In this document: positions 26,174-35,192 of the stretch, piece after piece
Numbering within the stretch: the first letter of the stretch is position 1
Layout of the letters: every line of letters begins with the position of its first letter
NCBI GenBank assembly: GCA_003574785.1
Contig: QORU01000007.1
Location: 332,103 to 396,102, forward strand
DNA: 64,000 nucleotides
Direction: 5' to 3'
Source: Taklimakanibacter deserti
GTDB lineage: Bacteria; Pseudomonadota; Alphaproteobacteria; Rhizobiales; Aestuariivirgaceae
Made by a program: the position numbers and the translations under genes
The notes under the pieces: model-generated
The model's input: only the letters and a program-made list of their open reading frames with translations
Database searches by the model: none
What the model was told of the DNA's origin: nothing

Positions 26174-26359
26174 GCTGATCCCGAATTGCCGAAGCCCGGC
26201 TCTTTCGCCTCTCCCGAGGGAGAGGCGATTGTCGGCCTCATCAAATTTTCATCTTCCGCTCCTACCTTAAGGAACTTTCCACGACTTCCGTTGTTGATTG
26301 CTCCGCGCCGATCCGTTTCAGCGCAGCGGGAACCTTGATGACACATGAGGGAGACTAGC

Positions 26360-26527
26360 GTGGCACCCAAAGCTTTTCGCGGGGGCGTATCCCCGGCTCA
26401 AGCCCATCGCCTGCGCCAGCAGGCCAAGCGAACCAAGAAGGCCGCGCGTCTTGCGAAGCTCACACAGCTGGCAAAGGGCACGCAAGCCGGCACGCCGACG
26501 GCAGGAAGGCCGCGGCCAACGGACTGA
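26360..26527 (+). CDS. Small basic protein, 55 residues
   Basis: Lys/Arg/Ala-rich frame APKAFRGGVSPAQAHRLRQQ AKRTKKAARLAK..., predicted isoelectric point very high, mostly helical then Pro/Thr-rich. The GTG at 26360 lies 5 bases after AGGGAGA and is favoured over the ATG at 26345, which overlaps that site. It might bind nucleic acid. Unknown family. Confidence 0.45.
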   Translation: MAPKAFRGGVSPAQAHRLRQQAKRTKKAARLAKLTQLAKGTQAGTPTAGRPRPTD

Positions 26528-26542
26528 ACGAGGAGTCGTCCG

Positions 26543-27064
26543 TCAGGCCGGCAAGCGCCGGTCGTAGTCCTTCCTGAGACGGCTCCAACCGTCCCAGAAC
26601 GGTTCGGGCTTCCGGCCCGCCGCCACGGCGGCCAATATATCGAGATGCATATGCCAGCCAGGGCCGACCATCAGCATGGTCTCGCGGTTCGCCAGGCGGC
26701 GATGGATGACGGTAAGAAGCACCTCATCGCCCTTCGATTCCAATTCGAAGGAGACATCACCGCTGTCTTCCCAGGTGAAGACGAGCTTGCGCGGCGGATC
26801 GACCGCGGTGATCCGACTCTGCATGCGAAACTCATCGCCAAAGCCCGCCGGACGCTCGCCCGGCGGATCGGTCAGCTCGTCATTGCGCCAGACGAATTCG
26901 AAGGGCGCCCCCGCCTTCATTTCCATCTCGCCCGCCGCCAGCCATTTGCGGCGCAGCTTGCTTTCGGTGAGATAGGCCCAGACGCGCTCGATGGGACCGG
27001 GCAGAAGGCGCTGGATCTTGAAGGTGGCGGGCTCCGTGAGCACGCCATAGGCGGCCTCCGTCAT
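26543..27064 (-). CDS. SRPBCC (AHSA1/START-like) domain protein
   Basis: A 173-residue hydrophobic-pocket protein: LLPGPIERVWAYLTESKLRRKWLA (helix and strand at the opening), GAPFEFVWRND, PPRKLVFTWED and a C-terminal helix WHMHLDILAAVAAG. AHSA1-like proteins bind lipophilic ligands or assist chaperones. It starts exactly where the upstream ArsR gene stops (TGATGA overlap), the standard ArsR-SRPBCC two-gene arrangement, so it is under that regulator's control. Confidence 0.85.
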   Translation of the reverse strand: MTEAAYGVLTEPATFKIQRLLPGPIERVWAYLTESKLRRKWLAAGEMEMKAGAPFEFVWRNDELTDPPGERPAGFGDEFRMQSRITAVDPPRKLVFTWEDSGDVSFELESKGDEVLLTVIHRRLANRETMLMVGPGWHMHLDILAAVAAGRKPEPFWDGWSRLRKDYDRRLPA

Positions 27065-27429
27065 CAGCGATCTCCTTTTTTGCGTTTCGGGGATTTGCCG
27101 GCGTCCTCCGCCCGGAGGAGCCGTTCGAGCGCGTCCAGGCGGCTGGTCCAGAAGCGCTCATAGAAGCCGAGCCATTCGTGGGCGCCGGCGAGGGGCCCCG
27201 GATCGAGGCTGCACAGATGGGTGCGCCCTTTCACCTCGCGCCGGATCAGGCCGGCATTCTCCAAGGCCTTGATGTGCTTCGAGGCGGCGGCGAGCGAGAT
27301 GGCGAAAGGTTCCGCCAGCTGGCCCACCGTGCGCTCGCCCTTGGCAAGCTCGCGCAGCATCTGCCGCCGCGTGGCATCGCCCAGGGCATGAAAGACGGTA
27401 TCGAGCTGATATGTCTGTGATTCAACCAT
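27064..27429 (-). CDS. ArsR/SmtB-type winged-helix regulator (SRPBCC-linked subgroup)
   Basis: A 121-residue repressor: TVFHALGDATRRQMLRELAKGERTV-type helices, recognition region EPFAISLAAASKHIKALENAGLI and beta-hairpin RREVKGRTHLCSLD. There are no Cys/His clusters of the metal-sensing type, in line with the subgroup paired with SRPBCC genes. The ATG at 27429 lies inside a perfect palindrome (27420-27439), implying tight autorepression. First gene of the two-gene unit with the SRPBCC protein. Confidence 0.88.
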   Translation of the reverse strand: MVESQTYQLDTVFHALGDATRRQMLRELAKGERTVGQLAEPFAISLAAASKHIKALENAGLIRREVKGRTHLCSLDPGPLAGAHEWLGFYERFWTSRLDALERLLRAEDAGKSPKRKKGDR

Positions 27430-27439
27430 GTGGTTGAAT
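27420..27439. promoter_or_regulatory. 20-bp palindrome over the ArsR start codon
   Basis: ATTCAACCA-TG-TGGTTGAAT, with 9-base arms that match perfectly, covers the ArsR initiation codon (27427-27429). The TTCAACC/GGTTGAA arms are of the kind bound by ArsR proteins paired with SRPBCC genes. Bound protein would block transcription just downstream of the start site. Confidence 0.7.
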
Positions 27440-27466
27440 ATAGGTCGGCATCTTGAGATAGTCAAC

Positions 27467-27477
27467 TCAACGGTTGA
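27467..27477. promoter_or_regulatory. Second, shorter TCAAC-G-GTTGA palindrome upstream of ArsR
   Basis: TCAAC (27467-27471) and GTTGA (27473-27477) repeat the core of the main ArsR palindrome about 40 bases further upstream. It lies in the divergent gap toward the DUF2380 gene and may be an auxiliary site. Confidence 0.4.
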
Positions 27478-27583
27478 ATATTTGTGGGCCCGGTCCGGTA
27501 GCTGTTGATGACCGGTGGCGATCATAATCTGGGCGTTCAAGGCGCGTACAATGGCGGCCACATTGACGGAAGGAGGACGACCC

Positions 27584-28096
27584 ATGCGCATTCGCTCATT
27601 GACTGTCCTGATGATGATGCTGCTGCTTCCCGGCGCTCACGCCTTTGCCCAAGGCCAGCCGACGACGTCGATGTCCATCGAGGTGTTTCCTTTCGAATTG
27701 GAAGACAAGAGCGCCGGGGCGGGCATCATTCCTCCCGACGCCTACGACCGGCGCTATCTCGCCGAAGCGGCCACGGTCACTAAGGACATGCTCTCACAGT
27801 CCGGACGCTTTGCGGTCATCGAAGTGCCGGCGCTGGACGAGCCTGAGGCCGCGCCGCACGGATTGCGCAATTGCGGGGGCTGCGAAGGCCAGATCGCCAA
27901 AGAGCACGGCGCGTCCTTCGCCTTGCTCGGCGTCGTCACGCGCGTCAGCCGGACAGAGCATACGCTGTTCATCCGCATCCTCGACGCGCAAACCGGGAAA
28001 GCTGTCGCGCAGGGCTTCACCAATCTTCGCATGGGGGCGAACCACGCCTGGCCGCGCTCGGCGAAATGGCTGATGACGAACCGAATCCTGCGTTAA
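27584..28096 (+). CDS. DUF2380-like secreted protein
   Basis: A 170-residue exported protein. The signal peptide MRIRSLTVLMMMLLLPGAHAFA is followed by IEVFPFELEDKSAGAG, a helix with DMLSQSGRFAVIEV, a CGGCEGQIAKEHGASFALLG segment and MGANHAWPRSAKWLMTNRIL. This order (FEL-DTS-like, ADF-GxVxK-like, swift W..GRxxL-like tail) fits DUF2380. GGAAGGAGGACGACCC gives a strong start. It is divergent from ArsR and may be influenced by the same operator region. Function of the family unknown. Confidence 0.75.
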   Translation: MRIRSLTVLMMMLLLPGAHAFAQGQPTTSMSIEVFPFELEDKSAGAGIIPPDAYDRRYLAEAATVTKDMLSQSGRFAVIEVPALDEPEAAPHGLRNCGGCEGQIAKEHGASFALLGVVTRVSRTEHTLFIRILDAQTGKAVAQGFTNLRMGANHAWPRSAKWLMTNRILR

Positions 28097-28178
28097 AGTG
28101 GCCGGTCGGCACGCTTGAAGAATCAAAGGCGCTCCGTCCATAACCGCGCCCTCAACAATGTCGAAAGGTGTTTCCCCC

Positions 28179-30497
28179 GTGACGTCCATCCATGCGCGCA
28201 TTGCCGAAGAGCTCAAGGTCAAGGAGCAGCAGGTCGAGGCCGCGGTCGGCCTGCTCGATGGCGGCGCCACCGTGCCCTTCATCGCGCGCTACCGCAAGGA
28301 AGCCACGGGATCCCTGGACGATGCGCAATTGCGCACGCTGGAAGAACGCTTGACCTATCTGCGCGAGCTCGAAGACCGGCGCAAAGTCATCCTCGACTCC
28401 ATCCGCGAGCAAGGCAAGCTCGACAAGGCGCTCGAAGCCCAGATCATGGCGGCGGACAGCAAGGCCAGGCTCGAGGACATCTATCTTCCCTACAAGCCCA
28501 AGCGCCGGACGAAGGCCGAGATCGCCAAGGAAGCGGGCCTCGCACCACTGGCGGACCTGCTGCTCGAAAGGCCGGAGAACGATCCCAAGATCAGCGCCCT
28601 GCCCTATGTCTCGCCCGAGAAGAACATCGCCGATGTGACGGCAGCACTCGATGGCGCCCGCGCCATCCTCATCGAGCGCTTCGCCGAGAATGCCGACCTG
28701 ATCGGCGCGTTGCGCGAGGAATTATGGGCGAAGGCGCGTCTCAAATCGGAGGTCCGCGAGGGCAAGAAGGACTCAGGCGCCAAGTTCAGCGACTATTTCG
28801 ATTTCGCCGAAGCCCTCACCAAGATGCCGTCGCACCGGGTGCTGGCCCTGTTCCGCGGCGAGCGCGAGGAGATATTGAGCCTCACCGTCGAGCCGGACGA
28901 TCCGGCGACCAGCCCCAAGGTCAGCACCTATGAGCAGCGCATCATGCGCAGCTACGGCATCATCGACCAGGGCCGGCCCGGCGACAAATGGCTCGCCGAG
29001 ACGGTGCGCTGGGCCTGGCGCACCAAGATCTTCATCACGCTGTCGATCGATCTGCGCCTGCGCCTGTGGACCATGGCCGAGGAGGAAGCCGTGCGCATCT
29101 TCGCCGGCAATCTGCGCGACCTCCTGCTCGCCGCACCGGCCGGGGCGCGGCCGACATTGGGACTCGATCCCGGCTACCGGACCGGCGTCAAGGTCGCGGT
29201 GGTCGATGCAACCGGCAAGGTGGTGGCGACGAGCACCGTCTATCCGCATGAGCCGCAGCAGCGCTGGGACGAGTCACTCGCCATCCTGGCGAAGCTGGTG
29301 CTCGAGCATAAGGTCGAACTGATCGCCATCGGCAACGGCACCGCCTCGCGCGAGACCGACAAGCTCGCGAGCGAGCTGGTGAAGAAACTCGCCCAGCCCA
29401 AACTCAACAAGATCGTGGTATCGGAAGCCGGCGCCTCGGTCTATTCGGCCTCGGCCTATGCCTCTGCGGAGCTTCCCGGCCTCGACGTGACGCTGCGCGG
29501 CGCCGTGTCGATCGCGCGAAGGCTGCAGGATCCGCTGGCGGAGCTGGTCAAGATCGATCCGAAATCGATCGGCGTCGGCCAGTATCAGCATGATTTGAGC
29601 GAGTTCAAGCTGTCGCGCTCTCTCGATGCGGTGGTCGAGGACTGCGTCAATGGCGTGGGCGTCGATCTCAACACGGCATCGGCGCCGCTCCTGGCGCGCG
29701 TCTCCGGCATCGGCGAGACGCTGGCGCAGAACATCATCACCCACCGCGACGCACATGGCCGGTTCGCAACCCGCCAAGCGCTGAAGGATGTGCCGCGGCT
29801 AGGTCCCAAGGCCTTCGAGCAATGCGCCGGATTCCTGCGCATCCCGGGCGGCGATGATCCGCTCGATGCCTCTGGCGTCCATCCCGAATCCTATCCGGTG
29901 GTGCGCCGGATCATCGAAGCCACAAGGAGCGACATCAAGCTCCTGATCGGCAACGCCCAGGTGCTGCGCGGCCTCGCGCCCAAGTCCTTCGTCGACGACA
30001 GGTTCGGCCTCCCCACCGTCACCGACATCTTGCGCGAATTGGAAAAGCCCGGGCGGGATCCTCGGCCTCTCTTCAAGACGGCGGAATTCAAGGCCGGGAT
30101 CGAGACGCTCAATGATCTCGAGCCCGGCATGGTGCTCGAGGGCGTCGTCACCAATGTCGCCGCCTTCGGCGCCTTCGTCGATGTCGGCGTGCACCAGGAT
30201 GGGCTGGTGCATGTCTCCGCCATGGCGAAGAGCTTCGTGAAGGATCCGCGGCAAGTGGTGAAGCCCGGCGACATCGTGCGGGTGAAGGTGCTGGAGGTGG
30301 ACAAGCCGCGCAAGCGCATCAGCCTGACGCTCCGGCTCGACGACGAGGTGGGAAGCCAGCCCCAGCGCTCCCTCGGCGGCGATCGCAGCAGCGGCAAGCA
30401 GCGGCAGGCCGGCCCCCCGGCGGCTACGGGGAACTCCGCCGACGGCGCCATGGCCGAAGCCCTGCGGCGGGCCGGCCTCGGCGCGCGAAAGCCGTGA
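28179..30497 (+). CDS. tex: Tex-family RNA-binding transcription accessory protein
   Basis: Large cytosolic protein (772 residues from this start) with the full Tex order. The N-terminal helical region contains [18 protein letters not shown]. It is followed by a YqgF/RNase H-like domain opening [20 protein letters not shown], helix-hairpin-helix segments ([20 protein letters not shown]), and a C-terminal S1 domain [21 protein letters not shown] with [13 protein letters not shown]. The tail is Gly/Arg-rich. The GTG at 28179 gives [12 protein letters not shown], the usual Tex start, with AAAGGTG 8 bases upstream; ATG 28158 would add seven residues. Tex binds nucleic acids and aids transcription processing and stress survival. 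Confidence 0.94.
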   Translation: MTSIHARIAEELKVKEQQVEAAVGLLDGGATVPFIARYRKEATGSLDDAQLRTLEERLTYLRELEDRRKVILDSIREQGKLDKALEAQIMAADSKARLEDIYLPYKPKRRTKAEIAKEAGLAPLADLLLERPENDPKISALPYVSPEKNIADVTAALDGARAILIERFAENADLIGALREELWAKARLKSEVREGKKDSGAKFSDYFDFAEALTKMPSHRVLALFRGEREEILSLTVEPDDPATSPKVSTYEQRIMRSYGIIDQGRPGDKWLAETVRWAWRTKIFITLSIDLRLRLWTMAEEEAVRIFAGNLRDLLLAAPAGARPTLGLDPGYRTGVKVAVVDATGKVVATSTVYPHEPQQRWDESLAILAKLVLEHKVELIAIGNGTASRETDKLASELVKKLAQPKLNKIVVSEAGASVYSASAYASAELPGLDVTLRGAVSIARRLQDPLAELVKIDPKSIGVGQYQHDLSEFKLSRSLDAVVEDCVNGVGVDLNTASAPLLARVSGIGETLAQNIITHRDAHGRFATRQALKDVPRLGPKAFEQCAGFLRIPGGDDPLDASGVHPESYPVVRRIIEATRSDIKLLIGNAQVLRGLAPKSFVDDRFGLPTVTDILRELEKPGRDPRPLFKTAEFKAGIETLNDLEPGMVLEGVVTNVAAFGAFVDVGVHQDGLVHVSAMAKSFVKDPRQVVKPGDIVRVKVLEVDKPRKRISLTLRLDDEVGSQPQRSLGGDRSSGKQRQAGPPAATGNSADGAMAEALRRAGLGARKP

Positions 30498-30654
30498 TGC
30501 GGATTTAGTTCTAATTTTAAGGTTCCATTCTTGAAACAACGACGAAAGACTCTGTTTACCTCTTCTAATCTCGGTCTATAGTCGTGTCGCCCATCATGGC
30601 GGGTGGAAGAGTCGTGATCGGCGCAATCGGCTGTGTCCATAGAGGGGGCCCAAG

Positions 30655-32382
30655 ATGAGCGAGCCGGACAAAAACGCTGTACCGAAGGACGAGATCGCAA
30701 CTTTCCTTGCCCGCAAAGCAGAGGTCGGCAAGTCCGACCACGAGGCATTGCAGGATTATTTACGCGCAAAGCAGGCGGCCGCCGCTGCCGTAGCGGAACC
30801 ACAACCGCCGGCGGAAAAAACAGGGAGCGGGATCAGCCGCCGCGGGCTGCTGTGGGCCGGAAGCGCGCTTGCCGCGGAGGCGGGCGCGTTGGCCTATGCC
30901 ACGGCGCAAGGCACGAGCTCCAATGGGGAGCTCATCGAAGAGCCGCAGCGCGAGCCGATTTCGCGAGAACTGATCGATTACCAAGGCGGAGTCGGAGGAA
31001 AGTCGCTGGGCAACTGGATCGCGCTCCTGCCGACCAAGCTCGGCGGCGGAGTCTATGCCCTCGATCTCGACAGCAACCGGGTGCTCGCCTCCCTCTGGTA
31101 TTGGAACTATGGCGACTTCAACCCGATCTCGCATCATATCTGCGCTTTCCCCAGCGCCGATCCCTATCGCGGCTTCGAATTCGTCAACTCCACCCAGGGC
31201 GGCAAGAACTGCCTGATCTTCGGCATCCCGACCAAGATCACCGAGCCCGGCCCCGGCTTCAACATCTACCGCGTCCGCTATGACGGGTCACAGATGCAAA
31301 TGGTGGAGAATGTGTCGGAGACGACCGGGCTCGGCCTTGGCGTGCATGTCAACATCAATCCCAAGGACGCGCAGAGCTATTTCGTCACCGACGGCCAGAA
31401 GGACATCGCCGCCTGTTTCGACCGCGCCACGTCGGCGGTCAAGGCGGCGCTGAAGTTCGACTGGAAGCCGAACTCGACTACGCTGTCGCGTGCGTGGCAA
31501 GATGGCGGCGCGCTGACGATCTCGCGCATCTATCCCGACAAGACGACCGGCAAGTTCGACTATACCGGCACCAAGGGTCAGAAGATCGAGTGGGAAATGG
31601 TGCCGATGGGCGAGCTCTTCGTCGAAGAGGGAACGCTGCCGGGCGCAGACCCGATGAGCCTCTGCGGCGCCGACGGCACGATCTGGCATCCGAGCGGCCG
31701 CTGGGCCGCAACGGTGGTGAGATTGTGCGGCGGCGTCGCCGTGCTCGACGCCGAGAAGAACTTCGAGCCCGTCACCTTCCTGCAGTTCAACAAGGGCTCG
31801 CCCGGCCAGTATCCGGTGGTCAAAGTCGACGACGATCACTGGACCATTGCTTTCGACAAGATCCATTCGCCCGGCCATGAGATCGGATTTTCGCCGGACG
31901 GCCGCTATCTGTGCATGATGAACAATCTGCGCGAGAACAATTGCGGCGTGTTCCTCAGCGCGGATCCCGATCCGCGGAAGTGGAAGAAGATCGCCCATGT
32001 CGAGGATCCGCTGTGGCGCGGCAAATACCCCAATCCGTTCCACATGGTGTTCTCGCTCGATTCCAAGAAGCTCTATCTGTCGGTGCTCTATCCTTCGCCC
32101 GCGGCGAGCGGCATCATGGTCGTCGACACAGAGAGCTGGAAGATCATCAAGGAGATCCAGGGGATCGGGCCCGATCTGCAGACGCCCGCCATCACTTATG
32201 ACGGCAAATATGTGCTCACCCCGTTCAGCGGCTTCCAGAGGCTGTCGAGCGGCATCGCCGTCGTGGAGACGGCGAGCGACACGCTGATCGGAATCCTGCC
32301 GAGCACCGGCGGCCACCATGATTGCGTCATCGTGCCCAACGAACTCGAGCACATGAAGCACACCCGCTCGTGCACGCTCTAG
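30655..32382 (+). CDS. Tat-exported beta-propeller related to nitrous-oxide reductase / thiocyanate dehydrogenase
   Basis: A 575-residue protein. A twin-arginine signal is preceded by an unusually long, charged N-terminal region (SRRGLLWAGSALAAEAGALA at 61-80). The rest is a repetitive beta-propeller with GGGVYALDLDSNRVLAS-type blades. Candidate copper ligands are His160/161 (ISHHICAF), His231 (GVHVN), His345, His404/408 (HSPGHEIGFSPDG), His463 (NPFHMVFS) and His554/555 (GGHHDC). The C-terminal cupredoxin CuA domain of true NosZ is absent. Overall it resembles NosZ-like copper enzymes such as thiocyanate dehydrogenase, but substrate is unproven. First gene of an operon with an ABC permease, ATPase and membrane protein; AGGGGG precedes the ATG. 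Confidence 0.65.
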   Translation: MSEPDKNAVPKDEIATFLARKAEVGKSDHEALQDYLRAKQAAAAAVAEPQPPAEKTGSGISRRGLLWAGSALAAEAGALAYATAQGTSSNGELIEEPQREPISRELIDYQGGVGGKSLGNWIALLPTKLGGGVYALDLDSNRVLASLWYWNYGDFNPISHHICAFPSADPYRGFEFVNSTQGGKNCLIFGIPTKITEPGPGFNIYRVRYDGSQMQMVENVSETTGLGLGVHVNINPKDAQSYFVTDGQKDIAACFDRATSAVKAALKFDWKPNSTTLSRAWQDGGALTISRIYPDKTTGKFDYTGTKGQKIEWEMVPMGELFVEEGTLPGADPMSLCGADGTIWHPSGRWAATVVRLCGGVAVLDAEKNFEPVTFLQFNKGSPGQYPVVKVDDDHWTIAFDKIHSPGHEIGFSPDGRYLCMMNNLRENNCGVFLSADPDPRKWKKIAHVEDPLWRGKYPNPFHMVFSLDSKKLYLSVLYPSPAASGIMVVDTESWKIIKEIQGIGPDLQTPAITYDGKYVLTPFSGFQRLSSGIAVVETASDTLIGILPSTGGHHDCVIVPNELEHMKHTRSCTL

Positions 32383-32408
32383 TTTCGGGCAAGCCTTAAC
32401 GCCCGGCG

Positions 32409-33611
32409 ATGATCGGCCTGTCCCTGCAGAATCTCGGGCGGCGCAAGGTACGCACGCTGCTCCTGGTGATGGCTGTCGCCATCAGCAGCGCAATCGCCTT
32501 CGCGGGCGCCCATCTCCTGCGCAGCATCGATGCGAGCCTCGCGGTCGGCTTCAGCCGGCTGGGCGCCGACCTGATGGTGGTGCCCGCCGATGCCGTCACC
32601 AACATCACCGCAGCCTTCCTGACCGCCGAGCCGACCGACAAGACCTTGAGCGCCGACCTCTTCGACCAAGGGACGCCGGACGGCGTCAAGCGCGCGGCTC
32701 CGCAACGGGTGTTTCGCACCGAGCATTCGGGCTTCGGCGGTCACGGCAACAGCGCCGACCTGATCGGCTTCGACCCCGAGCGCGACTTCACCGTCGGGCC
32801 CTGGATCGCCGAGCGTCTCCCGCGCGCGATGCAGCCGGGCGATGTCATCCTGGGGGCAGCGCGCGATCTGCCGCTCGGCGCCGAAATCCAGCTCTTCGGC
32901 CAGCCCTTCCGCGTCTATGCCAAGCTCGCCCGCACCGGTGTAGGCACGCATGAGCGCGGGATATTCATGCCCTCGCAAGAGCTCATCGGCCTCGGTTCGG
33001 CGATCCGCGCACAGATCGGAACGCTGCCCCCAATGCTCGATCCGGCACGCGTCTCGGGCTTCCTGGTGGAAGTCGCGCCCGGCGCTACCGACCTGCAAGC
33101 CAAATTCGCGCTCCTGTCGCATTACTCCGGGATCGCGGTGGTCAGCGGCGCCTCCATGCTGACCGGCATCCGCCAGGGGCTCATGGCGCTTTTCGGCGGC
33201 ATGCTCGGCCTGACGGCTGCGATGTTCGCCAGCATCGCCATCATGGTCGCCGTCCTGTTCTCGGCAATCGTCGCCGAGCGGCGCGGCGAGCTCGGCCTGT
33301 TGAAGGCGATCGGGGCAAGGCGCTCGCAGATCGCCGGCCTGATCGTCGGCGAGGCGATGATCGCGACCGGCGCCGGCGGCCTCATCGGCGTCGCGATCGG
33401 CGTGCTGCTGCTGCGGGCCTTCGAACGCTCGCTCGTCTATCATCTCATGGAGATGGGCGTGCCGTTTCTGTGGCCGGGAGCGCGCTATGCGTTCCTCCTG
33501 GGGATCGCCTGCGTGCTCGCCGCGGCGCTGATCGGCGCGGCGGGAGCATTGGTGCCGGCCTGGCGCGCGAGCCGGCGGGACGCCTATGACCTGATCCGCG
33601 GCGAGGGCTGA
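32409..33611 (+). CDS. ABC transporter permease, MacB/LolE-FtsX type
   Basis: A 400-residue inner-membrane protein. One N-terminal transmembrane helix (LLLVMAVAISSAIAFAGAHL, about 17-36) is followed by a large periplasmic domain (40-250) and three C-terminal helices (about 262-290, 315-340 and 355-385) with FtsX features ELGLLKAIGARRSQI and ALVPAWRASRRDAYDLIRGE. Proteins of this type use ATP to drive extrusion or conformational work in the periplasm rather than import. It lies 26 bases after the Tat-propeller gene and 3 before its ATPase, so it probably serves that enzyme's maturation or product export. Confidence 0.88.
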   Translation: MIGLSLQNLGRRKVRTLLLVMAVAISSAIAFAGAHLLRSIDASLAVGFSRLGADLMVVPADAVTNITAAFLTAEPTDKTLSADLFDQGTPDGVKRAAPQRVFRTEHSGFGGHGNSADLIGFDPERDFTVGPWIAERLPRAMQPGDVILGAARDLPLGAEIQLFGQPFRVYAKLARTGVGTHERGIFMPSQELIGLGSAIRAQIGTLPPMLDPARVSGFLVEVAPGATDLQAKFALLSHYSGIAVVSGASMLTGIRQGLMALFGGMLGLTAAMFASIAIMVAVLFSAIVAERRGELGLLKAIGARRSQIAGLIVGEAMIATGAGGLIGVAIGVLLLRAFERSLVYHLMEMGVPFLWPGARYAFLLGIACVLAAALIGAAGALVPAWRASRRDAYDLIRGEG

Positions 33612-33614
33612 GCC

Positions 33615-34283
33615 ATGTTGTCCTGCCGCGATCTCAAAAAGACCTATGCCACGGCAAGCGGCGCCTTCGCCGCCGTGCGCGGCCTCGATCTCGACGTCCC
33701 GCCCGGCCGGTTCACCGCCGTGATCGGCCGGTCGGGCTCCGGGAAATCATCGCTCATGGCCATGATCGGCGGCCTGAGCCGCCCCGATGGCGGCAGCATC
33801 ATGGTCGATGGCGCCGACATCTGGGGATTGGGCGAGCGGGATCTCGCCTCGTACCGCAATCGCAAGATCGGCTATGTGTTCCAGTTCGCGAGCCTCCTGC
33901 CGGCCTTGCGGGTGATCGACAATGTCGCTTTGCCGGCCCTGCTCGGCCGCGCCCTGCCGAGACCTGAGGCCTATGCGCGGGCGGGCGAACTCCTGGCCCA
34001 TGTCGGGCTTAACGATCATGCCGACGCCTATCCTTCCGAGATATCCGCCGGCGAGCAGCGGCGCGCGGCGATCGCGCGGGCACTGATCAACCGGCCCAAC
34101 ATCCTCCTCGCCGACGAGCCGACGGCCGATCTCGACGAGAAGACCGAGCGCGAGATCATGACCCTGCTGATCGAGGTCAATCGCGAGACCCGTGCCACAC
34201 TGGTCCTGGTGACGCATAATCTGGCGCTGGCCGCAGAAGCACAAGAGGTCGTGCATATCGAGAATGGGAGGATCGCGACGTGA
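33615..34283 (+). CDS. ABC transporter ATP-binding protein, LolD/MacB type
   Basis: A 222-residue ATPase. Walker A GRSGSGKSS (about 38-46), Q-loop YVFQFASLLPALRVIDNVALP, Walker B LLADEPTADLDEKT and H-loop THNLALA are intact. The signature is ISAGEQRRAAIARAL rather than the usual LSGGQ/E, an atypical but still serviceable form. It is 3 bases after the permease gene and overlaps the next gene by 4 bases. It should power the MacB/LolE-like permease. Confidence 0.9.
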   Translation: MLSCRDLKKTYATASGAFAAVRGLDLDVPPGRFTAVIGRSGSGKSSLMAMIGGLSRPDGGSIMVDGADIWGLGERDLASYRNRKIGYVFQFASLLPALRVIDNVALPALLGRALPRPEAYARAGELLAHVGLNDHADAYPSEISAGEQRRAAIARALINRPNILLADEPTADLDEKTEREIMTLLIEVNRETRATLVLVTHNLALAAEAQEVVHIENGRIAT

Positions 34284-35095
34284 CGCGTCCGCCGCCGCTG
34301 CCCGATCTCGACAGCCTCAGCAGCGCCGAAAAGGACGCCCTGATCGTCAGCCTCTGGCAAGCGATCGATGCGATGGAGACGGCAGGGTCGATACGGCCCG
34401 CGCCTTCGGACGCAACAGAGCTACGCAGCCGGATCAGCCGGGCAGAGCCTGCGCGGCGCGCCAAGGAGCAGGCGCGGACCGGACTCAAGGCAAAGCTCTT
34501 CAAAGCACGATACGGGCTAGGGCTTCTAGCGGTGATCGCCATCGGCTTTGCCGCCGATTTCGCCATTGGCGCCTATCAGGCACATGCGCTGGCGCTGCGC
34601 CGGCAGGAAGCGCGGGCGCTCGAGAATGCAGCCTTCGCCGGCCTCTTTGTCGAGCTCACCGACGTCGCCTATGAGCCTGACGGCAAGTCCTACCGCGCCC
34701 GCCTCACTCTGCAGAACACGAACCCGGCCGCCCCGCTCTACATCATGCTCGATCCGGCGCGGGTCTTCGTGCAGGCCGGCCTGACCTGGCAAGGGGTGAG
34801 CACAGAGGCCGGATCGCGCGCCAGGGTGGTGAAGCTCGACGGCAGCGAAGACATCCAGGTGGTCTTCCAGGCCGACATCGCCAACTGGACCGAGCTCATG
34901 CCGGGCTATATGCATGTGCGCATCGAGAACCCGATGCTGATCAGCCGCAGCAGTGAGCCAACCGATGATCTCGTCGAGCGCGCCAACCGCTTCTATGTCT
35001 ATCTCAAGCCGCAAGGATCCGACGATGCCGCGATCAGGAAGCGCATGAACTTCCCCGGCGCGCCGCCGATCTTCATTCCCATGCCCCCGCATTGA
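34280..35095 (+). CDS. Membrane-anchored hypothetical protein of the propeller operon
   Basis: A 271-residue protein with a cytoplasmic helical N-terminus (SLSSAEKDALIVSLWQAIDA), a single transmembrane helix (YGLGLLAVIAIGFAADFAIG, about 77-97) and a periplasmic domain that is largely beta-stranded (LFVELTDVAYEPDGKSYRAR, then QAGLTWQGVS, DIQVVFQADIANW and YMHVRIENPML). The tail ends in a Pro-rich PGAPPIFIPMPPH. I do not recognise a family. It overlaps the ATPase gene by 4 bases and is the last gene of the operon. The layout suggests an accessory protein that meets the exported enzyme or the permease in the periplasm. Confidence 0.7.
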   Translation: MTRPPPLPDLDSLSSAEKDALIVSLWQAIDAMETAGSIRPAPSDATELRSRISRAEPARRAKEQARTGLKAKLFKARYGLGLLAVIAIGFAADFAIGAYQAHALALRRQEARALENAAFAGLFVELTDVAYEPDGKSYRARLTLQNTNPAAPLYIMLDPARVFVQAGLTWQGVSTEAGSRARVVKLDGSEDIQVVFQADIANWTELMPGYMHVRIENPMLISRSSEPTDDLVERANRFYVYLKPQGSDDAAIRKRMNFPGAPPIFIPMPPH

Positions 35096-35192
35096 GGGCG
35101 CTCTACGCAGGGCAGGTGCCCTGAATTTGGGATTGTGAGCGCGCCCAACTCGCTTTATCGAGGAGCCTCCCGCCATCATTGGAGCCTCCAAC

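Noticed and set aside
30655..32382. Assignment as true nitrous-oxide reductase (nosZ)
   Set aside because: The C-terminal CuA cupredoxin domain is absent and no nosR, nosD, nosF, nosY or nosL-type genes accompany it; only NosZ-like relatedness is claimed.
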